This document shows, piece by piece, positions 9,674 to 18,888 of a stretch of 64,000 bases of DNA. Source of the DNA: Planosporangium sp963837285 (GTDB lineage Bacteria > Actinomycetota > Actinomycetes > Mycobacteriales > Micromonosporaceae); assembly GCA_963837285.1 (NCBI GenBank), contig CAWIMS010000001.1:1116001-1180000 (forward strand), in the 5' to 3' direction. How positions within the stretch are numbered: the stretch's first letter is position 1; each line of letters begins with the position of its first letter. Below the pieces are notes generated by a model. That model made no database searches. It was given only the letters and a program-made list of their open reading frames with translations, and was not told where the DNA came from. The translations under genes and the position numbers were made by a program.

Positions 9674-9713
9674 CTACGCGCGCCGGCAGCGCGCCGATCC
9701 TGGAGGTGCTGCG

Positions 9714-10892
9714 ATGAAGATCGGGCGGCTCGACTGGTGGCGGATCGTCCCGCAGATCGTCGCGCCGATCGCCGCCTTGGCGTTTGCCGCCCTCGTCACC
9801 TCGATCGCGCTGGTGATCAGTGGCAAGAGCCCGAGCACGGCATTGAGTGCGATGATCGACTTCGGGTTCCAGCCGGACTCGATGGTCGACATCCTCAACA
9901 AGGCCACGCCGTACTACATCGCGGCGGTCGCGGTCGCGATCGGCTTCCGGATGGGCCTGTTCAACATCGGCGTGGACGGCCAGTACCGGTTGGCCGGACT
10001 CCTTGCCGGTGCCCTCGGCGCGGCGTCGTTCCTGAGCTGGCTGCCCGGTGTAGTCCGGATTCTGATCATCATCGTGACCGCCATGGTGGTCGGTGCGGCC
10101 TGGGCGGCGATCGCCGGTCTGCTGAAGGTCACCCGTGGCGTCAGCGAGGTCATCTCCACGATCATGCTCAACGCGATCGCCGGCGGGTTCGTCGCGTACC
10201 TGCTCACCACCGACCGCCTGGCGGTGCAGCCCAAAGGCAGCAACAGCGTCTCCACCCACCTGCTGAACAAGGACTCCTGGATGCCGGGCATCCCGCTGAT
10301 CGCGGGCAGCGACCAGGACGTGTACGGGTTCATCGTGATCTCGGCGCTGCTCGGGGTGGTGTACTGGTTCGTCCTCGGCCGCACCCGGTTCGGCTACGAC
10401 CTGCGGGCCAGCGGCCTCAATCCGTTCGCGGCGGTAGCCAGCGGTATCGACGCCAAGCGGATGGTGGTCTACACCATGCTGGCGTCCGGCGCGGTCGCCG
10501 GCCTGGTCGGCATGCCGGACCTGCTGGGCCAGTACCACGCGTACACGACCGATTTCGGCGGCCTGGGCTTCACCGGCATCGCGATCGCCCTGCTCGGCCG
10601 CAACCATCCGGTCGGTATCGCGCTCGGCTCGCTGCTGTGGGCCTTCCTCGACCAGTCCGCGCAGATCCTCCAGCTCAATGAGATTCCCAGTGAGGCCGTC
10701 ACGATCATGCAGGGCACCACGGTGCTCGCGGTGGTCGTCGCGTACGAGCTGGCCGCCAGGCTGAGCCGGCGGGTGCAGCAACGGCGGGTCGGCGTGGCGA
10801 CGGGCGAGGCCGCGCCGCAGCCGGTGCCGGTGGCCACCGTGGCCGCCGCCCCGGGAACCGGTGACGACCAGGACAGGGAGGCTGGCCGATGA
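9714..10892 (+). CDS. nucleoside ABC importer permease 1
   Basis: 392 residues, about ten membrane segments. Family motif region NIGVDGQYRLAGLLAGALG and the segment KVTRGVSEVISTIMLNAIAGG match the BPD_transp_2 permeases (YufP/NupP-like) paired with BMP lipoproteins. ATG 9714 follows GGAGGTGCTGCG. The C-terminal ~45 residues are hydrophilic. The stop overlaps the next permease start as ATGA, so the two are translationally coupled. Confidence 0.92.
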   Translation: MKIGRLDWWRIVPQIVAPIAALAFAALVTSIALVISGKSPSTALSAMIDFGFQPDSMVDILNKATPYYIAAVAVAIGFRMGLFNIGVDGQYRLAGLLAGALGAASFLSWLPGVVRILIIIVTAMVVGAAWAAIAGLLKVTRGVSEVISTIMLNAIAGGFVAYLLTTDRLAVQPKGSNSVSTHLLNKDSWMPGIPLIAGSDQDVYGFIVISALLGVVYWFVLGRTRFGYDLRASGLNPFAAVASGIDAKRMVVYTMLASGAVAGLVGMPDLLGQYHAYTTDFGGLGFTGIAIALLGRNHPVGIALGSLLWAFLDQSAQILQLNEIPSEAVTIMQGTTVLAVVVAYELAARLSRRVQQRRVGVATGEAAPQPVPVATVAAAPGTGDDQDREAGR

Positions 10893-12151
10893 CCGCTGAC
10901 ACGGTACTCAGCTCGGCGCCGGCCGCCCCGGCTGCCCCGCCGCCCCGAGGGCGGCGATTCAGCTGGCCGATCCTGCTGCTCGTGGTCGCCGGCGCGATTG
11001 TGGTACTGGCGGCGGTCCGGGCGTACACCGGCGCGCAGGACCTGACGTCGAGCGGCGCGGTACGCGCGGCGTTGCAGGCCGCGGTTCCGATCGGCCTGGC
11101 CGGTCTCGGTGGCCTGTGGTCGGAGCGGGCCGGCGTGGTCAACATCGGCCTGGAGGGCCAGTTGATCCTCGGTACCTGGTTCGGAGCCTGGGCCGGGTAC
11201 CACTGGGGACCGTGGGTGGGTGTGCTCGCCGCGATCGTCGGTGGCGGGCTCGGCGGGCTCCTGCACGCGCTCGCGACCGTCACGTTCGGCGTCGACCACA
11301 TCGTGTCCGGCGTGGCGATCACGATCCTGGCCACCGGCGCGGCGCGGTACCTCTCGTCGCTGGCGTTCGTGGGCCTGCCCGGCGGCGGCGTCACCCAGTC
11401 CCCACCGGTACCCGAGTTGCCCCGGTGGAGCGTGCCGGGGGTGAGCAGCCTCTCCGGGCTGGAAAGCAAGCACTGGTTCCTGATCAGTGACCTGTCCGGG
11501 ATCCTGCGCGGCGCGCTCACCGACGTATCCGCGCTGACCGTGATCGCGATCGCGCTGATCCCGCTGACCTTCTGGGTACTCTGGCGTACCGCCTTCGGGC
11601 TGCGGCTGCGGTCGTGCGGTGAGAACCCGCACGCCGCCGAGTCGCTCGGCGTCAACGTGTACCTGTACAAGTACTACGGCGTCGTGATGTCCGGGGCGCT
11701 CGCCGGGCTCGGTGGCGCGTTCCTGTCCATGGTCGCGTCGAGCATCTACCGGCAGGGGCAGACCGGCGGTCGCGGCTTCATCGGTCTGGCCGCGATGATC
11801 TTCGGTAACTGGCGGCCGGCCGGGTTGGGTGCGGGCGCGATGCTGTTCGGGTACACCGACGCGCTGCAACTGCGCGGCGGCGGCCGGTCGATCCACGCGC
11901 TGCTGCTGTTTGTCGCGTTGATACTGCTCCTGGTGGGCGGGTTGCAGCTCGCGCGGCGGCGGTACACGATCGGCGGGATCGCCGCGGTGCTCGCCGTGCT
12001 GACCGGCGTCTGGTACGCGGCCAGCGACACCGTCCCGGTCGAGTTCGTCCAGTTCGCCCCGCACCTGACCACGCTGGTCGTGTTGGCGCTGGCCTCGCAG
12101 CGCTTGCGTCCACCAGCGGCCGACGGCCAGCCGTACCGCCGTGGCGGCTAG
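10889..12151 (+). CDS. nucleoside ABC importer permease 2
   Basis: 420 residues, polytopic; second BPD_transp_2 permease (YufQ/NupQ-like). Diagnostic stretch WSERAGVVNIGLEGQLILG, then IVSGVAITILATGAARYLSS and RSCGENPHAAESLGVNVYLY. Starts at ATG 10889 inside the previous stop (ATGA). With the lipoprotein, ATPase and first permease it forms a complete heteromeric importer. Its 3' end is followed by a long inverted repeat, then the cytidine deaminase gene on the same strand. Confidence 0.92.
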   Translation: MTADTVLSSAPAAPAAPPPRGRRFSWPILLLVVAGAIVVLAAVRAYTGAQDLTSSGAVRAALQAAVPIGLAGLGGLWSERAGVVNIGLEGQLILGTWFGAWAGYHWGPWVGVLAAIVGGGLGGLLHALATVTFGVDHIVSGVAITILATGAARYLSSLAFVGLPGGGVTQSPPVPELPRWSVPGVSSLSGLESKHWFLISDLSGILRGALTDVSALTVIAIALIPLTFWVLWRTAFGLRLRSCGENPHAAESLGVNVYLYKYYGVVMSGALAGLGGAFLSMVASSIYRQGQTGGRGFIGLAAMIFGNWRPAGLGAGAMLFGYTDALQLRGGGRSIHALLLFVALILLLVGGLQLARRRYTIGGIAAVLAVLTGVWYAASDTVPVEFVQFAPHLTTLVVLALASQRLRPPAADGQPYRRGG

Positions 12152-12171
12152 CGCTCGGGCGTCGGGCTAAG

Positions 12172-12241
12172 CTCGTCGATCTAGGACGAATGGTGGGACA
12201 AAAAGGGGCGACCCGGCCACCAATCTTCCTAGATCGACGAG
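12172..12241 (+). repeat. 15-bp perfect inverted repeat upstream of cdd
   Basis: CTCGTCGATCTAGGA (12172-12186) pairs perfectly with TCCTAGATCGACGAG (12227-12241) around a 40-nt interior that can extend the fold through GGTGG/CCACC. It ends 15 nt before the cdd ATG, so in RNA the hairpin would sit at the ribosome binding site. There is no T-tract after it, so a simple terminator is unlikely. Confidence 0.75.
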
Positions 12242-12256
12242 GGGTGAGGGAGCGCT

Positions 12257-12964
12257 ATGGACGTGGACTGGATCGCGCTGCGGGCGGCGGCCGTGGAGGC
12301 GACGCATCGGGCGTATGCGCCGTACTCGCGGTTTCCGGTCGGCGCCGCCGGGCTGGTCGACGACGGCCGGATGATCGTCGGTTGCAACGTCGAGAACGCG
12401 TCGTACGGGCTGGGCCTGTGCGCCGAGTGCGGCCTGGTCTCGGCGCTGCACGCGAGCGGCGGCGGCCGGCTGGTCGCCGTGTCCTGTGTGGACGCCGGTG
12501 GCGCCCCGCTGATGCCGTGCGGCCGCTGCCGGCAGTTGCTGTGGGAGCACGGTGGGCCGGACTGCCGGGTGGAGACGTCCACCGGATCGGTGTCCGTGGC
12601 GGAGTTGCTGCCGTTCGCGTTCGGCGTGGAGGACCTGGACCGGGTCGTGGACAAATCGGACAAGCCGGCGGCGGACGCGGTCCCGAGCCGGCTGCTGGAG
12701 TACCTCGGGCACGGCGCTGTCTTCGTGCACCGCGACGTGGCGGGTGGCCAGCCGGTCTGGACCGGGTACTGGGAGCGCGCCGCGCACGCGGACGAGGCGT
12801 CCGGCATCCTCCAGGAGGCCCCGACCTGGCCGGACGCGGCGTCGGCGGTGGCGTGGGGCCGGGCGCGCACCTCCCGGGTGGTCGTCGTCGAGGCGGACGG
12901 CACGATGAGCTGGGCGGGCGTCGGTGACCCGCCGGCCGAGGTGGCCCGCGAATGGCGCCCGTAA
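12257..12964 (+). CDS. cdd: cytidine deaminase with C-terminal extension domain
   Basis: 235 residues; ordinary homotetrameric cytidine deaminases have about 130. The N-terminal half has the zinc site: C55-A-E57 (in GLCAECGL) and P-C88-G-R-C91 (MPCGRCRQLLWEHGG), with AYAPYSRFPVGAAG and GCNVENASYGL before it. It converts (deoxy)cytidine to (deoxy)uridine. The remaining ~105 residues (from about KSDKPAADAVPSRLLEYLGH) form a second globular region ending SRVVVVEADGTMSWAGVGDP, which I cannot assign. ATG 12257 follows GAGGGAGCGCT. Downstream of the nucleoside importer and before deoA. Confidence 0.88.
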   Translation: MDVDWIALRAAAVEATHRAYAPYSRFPVGAAGLVDDGRMIVGCNVENASYGLGLCAECGLVSALHASGGGRLVAVSCVDAGGAPLMPCGRCRQLLWEHGGPDCRVETSTGSVSVAELLPFAFGVEDLDRVVDKSDKPAADAVPSRLLEYLGHGAVFVHRDVAGGQPVWTGYWERAAHADEASGILQEAPTWPDAASAVAWGRARTSRVVVVEADGTMSWAGVGDPPAEVAREWRP

Positions 12965-13008
12965 TGATCGCCGGCCACAGGGCCGTAGTGATCGCCGGCC
13001 ACAGGGCC
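12961..13008 (+). repeat. 24-bp tandem duplication at left edge of repeat copy 4
   Basis: A 24-bp unit, differing at one position (GTAATGATCG versus GTAGTGATCG, both followed by CCGGCCACAGGGCC), occurs at 12961-12984 and 12985-13008. A third partial unit, GTAGTGATCGG, leads straight into repeat copy 4. The first unit contains the cdd stop codon TAA. Confidence 0.92.
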
Positions 13009-13013
13009 GTAGT

Positions 13014-13089
13014 GATCGGCACAACTTCCGGGAAGTTGTTGCCTCCCGGCCCCGCTGAGGGCACAACTTCCCGGAAGTTGTGCCGATCA
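13014..13089 (+). repeat. double-palindrome intergenic repeat, copy 4
   Basis: Both arms intact (ACAACTTCC/GGGAAGTTGT and ACAACTTCC/CGGAAGTTGT), spacer with CCCCGCTGAGGG, ends GATCGG and CCGATCA. The right end is duplicated: an 18-bp unit starting GGAAGTTGTG and ending CCGATCAA covers 13073-13090 and 13091-13108. The DNA immediately following, AAGGAGGAGGG, is the ribosome binding site of deoA. Confidence 0.92.
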
Positions 13090-13123
13090 AGGAAGTTGTG
13101 CCGATCAAGGAGGAGGGTCGACG

Positions 13124-14406
<1,283 letters not shown>

Positions 14407-14407
<1 letters not shown>

Positions 14408-14763
14408 TGGCGGAACTGGTCGAGAAGGCGACCCGGGTGCCGGTACCCGGCGGCAAGGTCATCGACGAGTACATCGGGCGGGTGAACAGCGGCGATGCGG
14501 CCCTGTCGATCGCGCACATGATCGCCCCGGCCGGCTGGACAGAGCCGTTCCAGACGCCGGAGTTCGACGAGTACACGCTGGTGCTGCGCGGGCGGATCAC
14601 GGTGGAGACGCCGGCCGGGCCGATCGAGGTACGCGCTGGTCAGGCCGTTGTGACCCGGGCCGGGGAGCGGATCCGGTACGCCACGCCGGCCGACGAGGGC
14701 GCGGAGTACGTGGCCGTGTGCCGGCCGGCGTTCGCCCCCGACCTGGCCCACCGCGATGAGTAA
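14407..14763 (+). CDS. cupin-domain protein
   Basis: 118 residues. A single cupin barrel: FDEYTLVLRGRITVETPAGP and the second motif VRAGQAVVTRAGERIRYATP. The first cupin motif lacks the usual two-histidine H-x-H, so metal binding is doubtful. The GTG start shares its G with the deoA TAG stop, so translation is coupled to thymidine phosphorylase. Whether it acts on a nucleoside-derived compound is unknown. Confidence 0.78.
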
Positions 14764-14800
14764 CCAACCCGATCGATAGAGTCACTCATCGACGTGCCAT

Positions 14801-14876
14801 GATCGGCACAACTTCCCGGAATTAGTGGCCTTCGCAGGGCTCTATGGCAGCAGTTTCCGGGAAGTTGTGCTGATCA
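14801..14876 (-). repeat. double-palindrome intergenic repeat, copy 5 (degenerate)
   Basis: GATCGGCACAACTTCC, mutated half-arm GGAATTAGTGG, spacer CCTTCGCAGGGCTCTATGG in the reversed sense, then a degenerate arm CAGCAGTTTCC/GGGAAGTTGTG and end CTGATCA. It is the most diverged copy. Between the cupin gene and the DUF4272 gene. Confidence 0.85.
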
Positions 14877-14904
14877 TCGAACTTGAGCGCATCGGGGCTG
14901 TGGT

Positions 14905-15585
14905 GTGAACATTCCCGCGCCGGATCCGCACGGGATCCGCCAGGCGAGCCTGGACGAACTGAACCGCATCGGCCTGCCGATACCGCCGGCGAACTTCCCG
15001 CTGGTCTGGGATCTGGGCGACCGGGTCGAGCTGCGCCCGCTGGCCGACATCGAGGCCCGGATCGCGGTACTCGACGTCGTGCTGGGCCGCTGCTTCGGCA
15101 TGCCGCCGGAACTGGCGATGGAGTGGCTGCTCGACGCGCACCTGATCGACCGGCTGACCCCGCCGGAGTGGCAGTTCGTGGCGCTCGGCGAGGGTGACCA
15201 GATGGTGTTCGCGCTGCACCTGGAGGCGGTGTTCGCGCTCGCCTGGGTGCTCGGCATCGCGCTCGACCTCGACCCGTTGCGCCCGTCGCCGCAGGGCCTG
15301 ATCGAGCGGCTGCCCGACCTGCCGCGCGGCGAGCCGTACGAGGCCTGGCGCTCGCGTACCCTCACCGCGCCGCGCGAGCCACGCGAGGTGGCGGCCCTGC
15401 TGGACCTGTACTACTGCCTGGACTGGGCGTACCTGGAGGCGGAGCGGGCCAGCATCCAGTTGCCGGGCGTGCTCGACTCCAATGCGATCGGCCAGCGGCG
15501 CTGGGCGCTGGAGTGGGCGGTCGTCTTCATCGGCCCCCACCACGAGACGCCACCCGGCTGGGAAGAGATCGACCTGTCCATCTGA
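14905..15585 (+). CDS. DUF4272-domain protein
   Basis: 226 residues, soluble. The family pattern is seen: RRLDE-like start region, VLGRCFGMPPELAMEWLL, ALHLEAVFALAWVLGIALDL, VAALLDLYYCLDWAYLEAE, then VLDSNAIGQRRWALEWAVVF and the ending GWEEIDLSI. Role unknown. GTG 14905. Preceded by repeat copy 5 and convergent with the MMPL transporter gene. Confidence 0.82.
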   Translation: MNIPAPDPHGIRQASLDELNRIGLPIPPANFPLVWDLGDRVELRPLADIEARIAVLDVVLGRCFGMPPELAMEWLLDAHLIDRLTPPEWQFVALGEGDQMVFALHLEAVFALAWVLGIALDLDPLRPSPQGLIERLPDLPRGEPYEAWRSRTLTAPREPREVAALLDLYYCLDWAYLEAERASIQLPGVLDSNAIGQRRWALEWAVVFIGPHHETPPGWEEIDLSI

Positions 15586-15615
15586 GCGGCGCCGGCGAGG
15601 AGACGGCGGCGCCGC

Positions 15616-17802
15616 TCAGTGGGTGAGTTCCAGCTCCCGGCGGTGGTAGCGGCGGACCGGGGTGGCGTCGGGCAGCACTGTCTCCCGCAGGCCGATCCGC
15701 TCGTGCAGGCGCTTGAGCGGGCCGGGCGCCCACCAGTTCCACCTGCCGAGGAGCGTCATCGTCGCCGGTACGAGCAGGCAGCGCACGATCGTCGCGTCGA
15801 TCAGGACGGCCACCGCGAGCCCGAGGCCGACCTGCTCGATCGCGCCCATCCGGGCGTCCGCGAAGCAGGCGAACACGATCACCATGAGCAGCGCGGCCGA
15901 CGTGATGATCCGCCCGGTGTGCTGCAACCCCCGGCGTACCGCGGTGTCGGTGTCCCAGCCGCGCTCCACGTACTCCTTGACCCGGCCGAGCAGGAACACC
16001 TCGTAGTCCATGGACAACCCGAAGGCGAACGCGAAGACGATCACGATGACGAACGGGTCCAACCCGCCGACCGTGAGCGTGTCGAGCGGCCCGGCCAGTA
16101 CGCCGTGCTCGAACACCGCGTACAGCACCCCGAACGTCGCCCCCAGCGACACCACGTTGGCCAGGATCGCCTTCACCGGCACGACCACCGAGCCGGTGAA
16201 GGCGAACAGCAGGGTCACCATCGCGAGCAGGGTGATCCCGATCGCCCAGGGCAGGCCCTGGCGGATCAGCCGCAGCAGGTCGACCAGTACAGCGGCGTCG
16301 CCGGTGACCCAGGAATCGACGCCGCGTGGGCGGTCCGCGCGTACCCGTCCGACGAGTTCCCGGGCGGCGACGCTCTGCGAGTCGCCGTGGACGAGGAGGT
16401 CGATCTTCGCGAGGCCTGGGCCGACGGCTTCGGCGGGGCGCACCGATGAGACCTCCGGATCGGTGGCCCAACGGGCCGCCCAGTGGTCCAGCGTCGCCGC
16501 ATCGGCACGCGCGACCACGGTGACCGCCGGGCTCTGCGACTGGCCGAACCGGCCGGCCAGCTCGTCGGCGACCTGCGCCGCCTCGACACTGCGCGGCACC
16601 CCGGCCAGGCCGGGCAGCTTCACCGTGCCGGTCAGCAACGGGAGGCCGGCCGCGAGCAGCAGGCCGGCGGTGACCAGGGCGACCGCCAGCGGTGCCCGCT
16701 GCACCAGCCGGGACAGCCGCGCGAACGGCCCGATCTCCGCGGCGTCGCCGTAATGCGCACGGCGCCGCATCGCCCGCGCGGACGGGCGGATCCGGTGCCG
16801 GCCCAGGCCGAGCAACGCCGCCGTGAGCGTCAACGCCGCCAGGAGCGCGACGACCGCGATCGACACGCCACCGGCGCCGAGCGCAGCCAGCCCCGGCACG
16901 TCGAACGCGAGCAGCCCGGTCAGCGCGCCCGCCACGGTCAGCGCGCTGAACAGGATGGTGCGGCCGACCGTGGCCCAGGCCCGGCTCACCGCCGCCTCCG
17001 GCTCGAACCCGGCCGCCAGCTCCTCCCGGTACCGCGCGACCAGCAGCAGCCCGTAGTCGATGGACAGGCCGAGGCCGAGCAGCGTGACCACGGTCAGCAC
17101 GTTGGAGTCGAGATCGGTGAGTTTCGAGAAGCCCAGCAGTACCACGAAGGTCGAGGCGACCGACACGATCGCGGCCAGCACCGGCAGGCCGGCCGCCACC
17201 AGCCCGCCGAACACGATGACGAGGACGACCAGGGTGATCGGCAGCGAGAACAGCTCGGCCCGGTTCTGGTCGATGTGCGCGGTCTGGTTGGCCTGGCGGC
17301 TGAGCGCCGGGCCGCCACCGACGCGTACCCGGGCCTGGCCCTGACCCGCGGCGTGCAGGTCGTCGGCGAGCCGGTGCAGGCGTGTGGTCGCGGCGTCGAC
17401 CGCGACGTTGCGGTGCGCGCGGTCGACCTTGGCCAGCGTCGCGGTGAGCAGCATGGCGTCGCCGTCCGGGGAGAGCGCGGGATCGGCGACCCCGCGCACG
17501 TCGGGAATCCGGGTCAGGTCGGCCGCCGCGGCCGCCACCGCGTCCCGGACCGCCGGCGCTTGAAGATCGTCGACCCGGTCGATCAGGGCGCTCACCGTGC
17601 CGGACGTGTCCGAGCCGGTGGTGAGCACCTCGTTCGCCTTGACCGACTCGATATGGGTCGGCCGGTTGTCGTCGGCCAACCCGCCCGCCACCGGGCCGGA
17701 CGCCAGCCCACCCGCGACCGACACCACCAGCCAGATCGCCAGCACCCACCAGCGCCGGCGGAAACACCATCGGCCCAACCGGGCCATCGCACCCTCGGCC
17801 AC
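15616..17802 (-). CDS. MMPL/RND-superfamily transporter
   Basis: 728 residues, usual MMPL length. Twelve predicted membrane segments in two halves, each with a large extracytoplasmic loop after the first segment. Typical stretches: RRRWWVLAIWLVVSVAGGLA, GLGLSIDYGLLLVARYREEL and, in the second half, AFAFGLSMDYEVFLLGRVKE; the paired S-I/M-D-Y motifs in the fourth and tenth helices are the proton-relay residues of the family. Likely exports lipids or a small molecule; substrate not predictable. GTG 17802 behind GGGGAGGTGG. No regulator adjacent. Confidence 0.93.
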   Translation of the reverse strand: MAEGAMARLGRWCFRRRWWVLAIWLVVSVAGGLASGPVAGGLADDNRPTHIESVKANEVLTTGSDTSGTVSALIDRVDDLQAPAVRDAVAAAAADLTRIPDVRGVADPALSPDGDAMLLTATLAKVDRAHRNVAVDAATTRLHRLADDLHAAGQGQARVRVGGGPALSRQANQTAHIDQNRAELFSLPITLVVLVIVFGGLVAAGLPVLAAIVSVASTFVVLLGFSKLTDLDSNVLTVVTLLGLGLSIDYGLLLVARYREELAAGFEPEAAVSRAWATVGRTILFSALTVAGALTGLLAFDVPGLAALGAGGVSIAVVALLAALTLTAALLGLGRHRIRPSARAMRRRAHYGDAAEIGPFARLSRLVQRAPLAVALVTAGLLLAAGLPLLTGTVKLPGLAGVPRSVEAAQVADELAGRFGQSQSPAVTVVARADAATLDHWAARWATDPEVSSVRPAEAVGPGLAKIDLLVHGDSQSVAARELVGRVRADRPRGVDSWVTGDAAVLVDLLRLIRQGLPWAIGITLLAMVTLLFAFTGSVVVPVKAILANVVSLGATFGVLYAVFEHGVLAGPLDTLTVGGLDPFVIVIVFAFAFGLSMDYEVFLLGRVKEYVERGWDTDTAVRRGLQHTGRIITSAALLMVIVFACFADARMGAIEQVGLGLAVAVLIDATIVRCLLVPATMTLLGRWNWWAPGPLKRLHERIGLRETVLPDATPVRRYHRRELELTH

Positions 17803-17979
17803 GCGACCACCTCCCCGTGTCGCTGAGCTTCCCGGCCGATCAAGCCCAGCGTGGTGCAGACCGCTACCACCGCACTATCAGTTAATGCCCCTAAGAACCC
17901 CCTGAGATCGCGTCAGGGTAGCCGGCGGGACCGACACGATCGACCCGGTTATCACCGGACCGCCACAAACTCCGGCCTT

Positions 17980-18055
17980 GATCGGCACAACTTCCCGCAA
18001 GTTGTGGCCATGGCGACCCCGTGAGGCCACTACTTCCCGGAAGTTGTGCCGATCA
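17980..18055 (+). repeat. double-palindrome intergenic repeat, copy 6
   Basis: GATCGGCACAACTTCC, CGCAAGTTGTGG, spacer CCATGGCGACCCCGTGAGGCC, second arm ACTACTTCC/CGGAAGTTGTG, end CCGATCA. Its right third overlaps the 3' end of the minus-strand methyltransferase gene and supplies the final codons and stop. Confidence 0.9.
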
Positions 18056-18857
18056 ATCGCCACCGGGTGACCTCGATCGCGGCGGTGACGGTCAGCGGCT
18101 CAGCCGGCACCCGGGCCGGGCCGTCGTGCCACGCGCTCGGCCCCATCGCGACGACCGCCCGCGCCTCGTCGGCGGTGAGGTGTAGCGGCCAGGCGTACCG
18201 GTGCGTCCCGGCCAGGTCGAACCAGGGGGTCAGCGCGGCCGATAGGCGCTCGGCCTTGGCCGGATCGACGCGTACCAGATCGGCCGCCGCCACCAGTTCG
18301 CGCAGGTGCTCCGGGGCCGGCGTGACCACGACCAGGACGCCGTCCGGCCGCAGGATCCGGCGGAACTCCGCTCCGGAACGCGGCGCGAACACGTTCAGCA
18401 CGGTCCCGGCGGCCCCGTCGGCGACCGGCAGGCCGCGCCAGGCGTCGGCGCGCACCGCCCCGAGGCGCGGGTGCGCGCGGGCGGCGCGGCGCAGCGCCGG
18501 CTTGGACACGTCGACGGCCAGCCCGACGTCGTGCGGGCGGGCCTCCAGGAGGGCCGCCAGGTGGTGGCCGGTGCCCGCGCCGACGTCCACGATCAACCCC
18601 GGGGGTCGGTCACCGGCCGCTGTTTCGAGCGCTTCACTCAGTACCCGAAAATGACCTGCTTCGAGGAGCGCCTGGCGTGCCGAGAGCATCTCGGCGGTGT
18701 CCCCGGCGTGGGTCACCCGGCCGGCCGTGAGGTCGACGTAGCCCTGCCGGGCGAGGTCGAAGCTGTGCCCGGCCGGGCAGCGCAGGGCGGCTGCGGTCGC
18801 CTCGAGGTGGTCTCCGCAGACCGGGCAGCGCAGGTGCTCCACGATGTCGGCGCGCAC
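18030..18857 (-). CDS. RlmA-like 23S rRNA (guanine-N1)-methyltransferase
   Basis: 275 residues from GTG 18857. N-terminal zinc ribbon C-P-V-C-G ... L-R-C-P-A-G-H followed by FDLARQGYVDL, then the family's GDTAEMLSARQALLEAGHF, and the SAM-binding motif IVDVGAGTGHHLAALL. This is the RlmA(I/II)/TlrB family that methylates 23S rRNA in the macrolide/tylosin-binding region. An ATG at 18887 is also in frame but overlaps the divergent add start in a GCATGC box. The last residues LIGTTSGK and the stop come from repeat copy 6. Confidence 0.85.
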   Translation of the reverse strand: MRADIVEHLRCPVCGDHLEATAAALRCPAGHSFDLARQGYVDLTAGRVTHAGDTAEMLSARQALLEAGHFRVLSEALETAAGDRPPGLIVDVGAGTGHHLAALLEARPHDVGLAVDVSKPALRRAARAHPRLGAVRADAWRGLPVADGAAGTVLNVFAPRSGAEFRRILRPDGVLVVVTPAPEHLRELVAAADLVRVDPAKAERLSAALTPWFDLAGTHRYAWPLHLTADEARAVVAMGPSAWHDGPARVPAEPLTVTAAIEVTRWRLIGTTSGK

Positions 18858-18873
18858 CCGCCCATCATGGTCG

Positions 18874-18888
18874 TAGGGTCGGGGCATG
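18874..18888 (+). promoter_or_regulatory. leaderless -10 element of add
   Basis: TAGGGT at 18874-18879 stands 6 nt before the add ATG (18886), the spacing expected when transcription starts at the start codon. There is no Shine-Dalgarno sequence other than a G-run. The same arrangement recurs at many genes in the window. Confidence 0.6.

Noticed and set aside
15527..17770. 747-codon open frame antisense-offset within the MMPL transporter gene
   Set aside because: Arginine/glycine-rich low-complexity translation in a shifted frame; a by-product of very high GC. The overlapping frame encodes a complete MMPL transporter.
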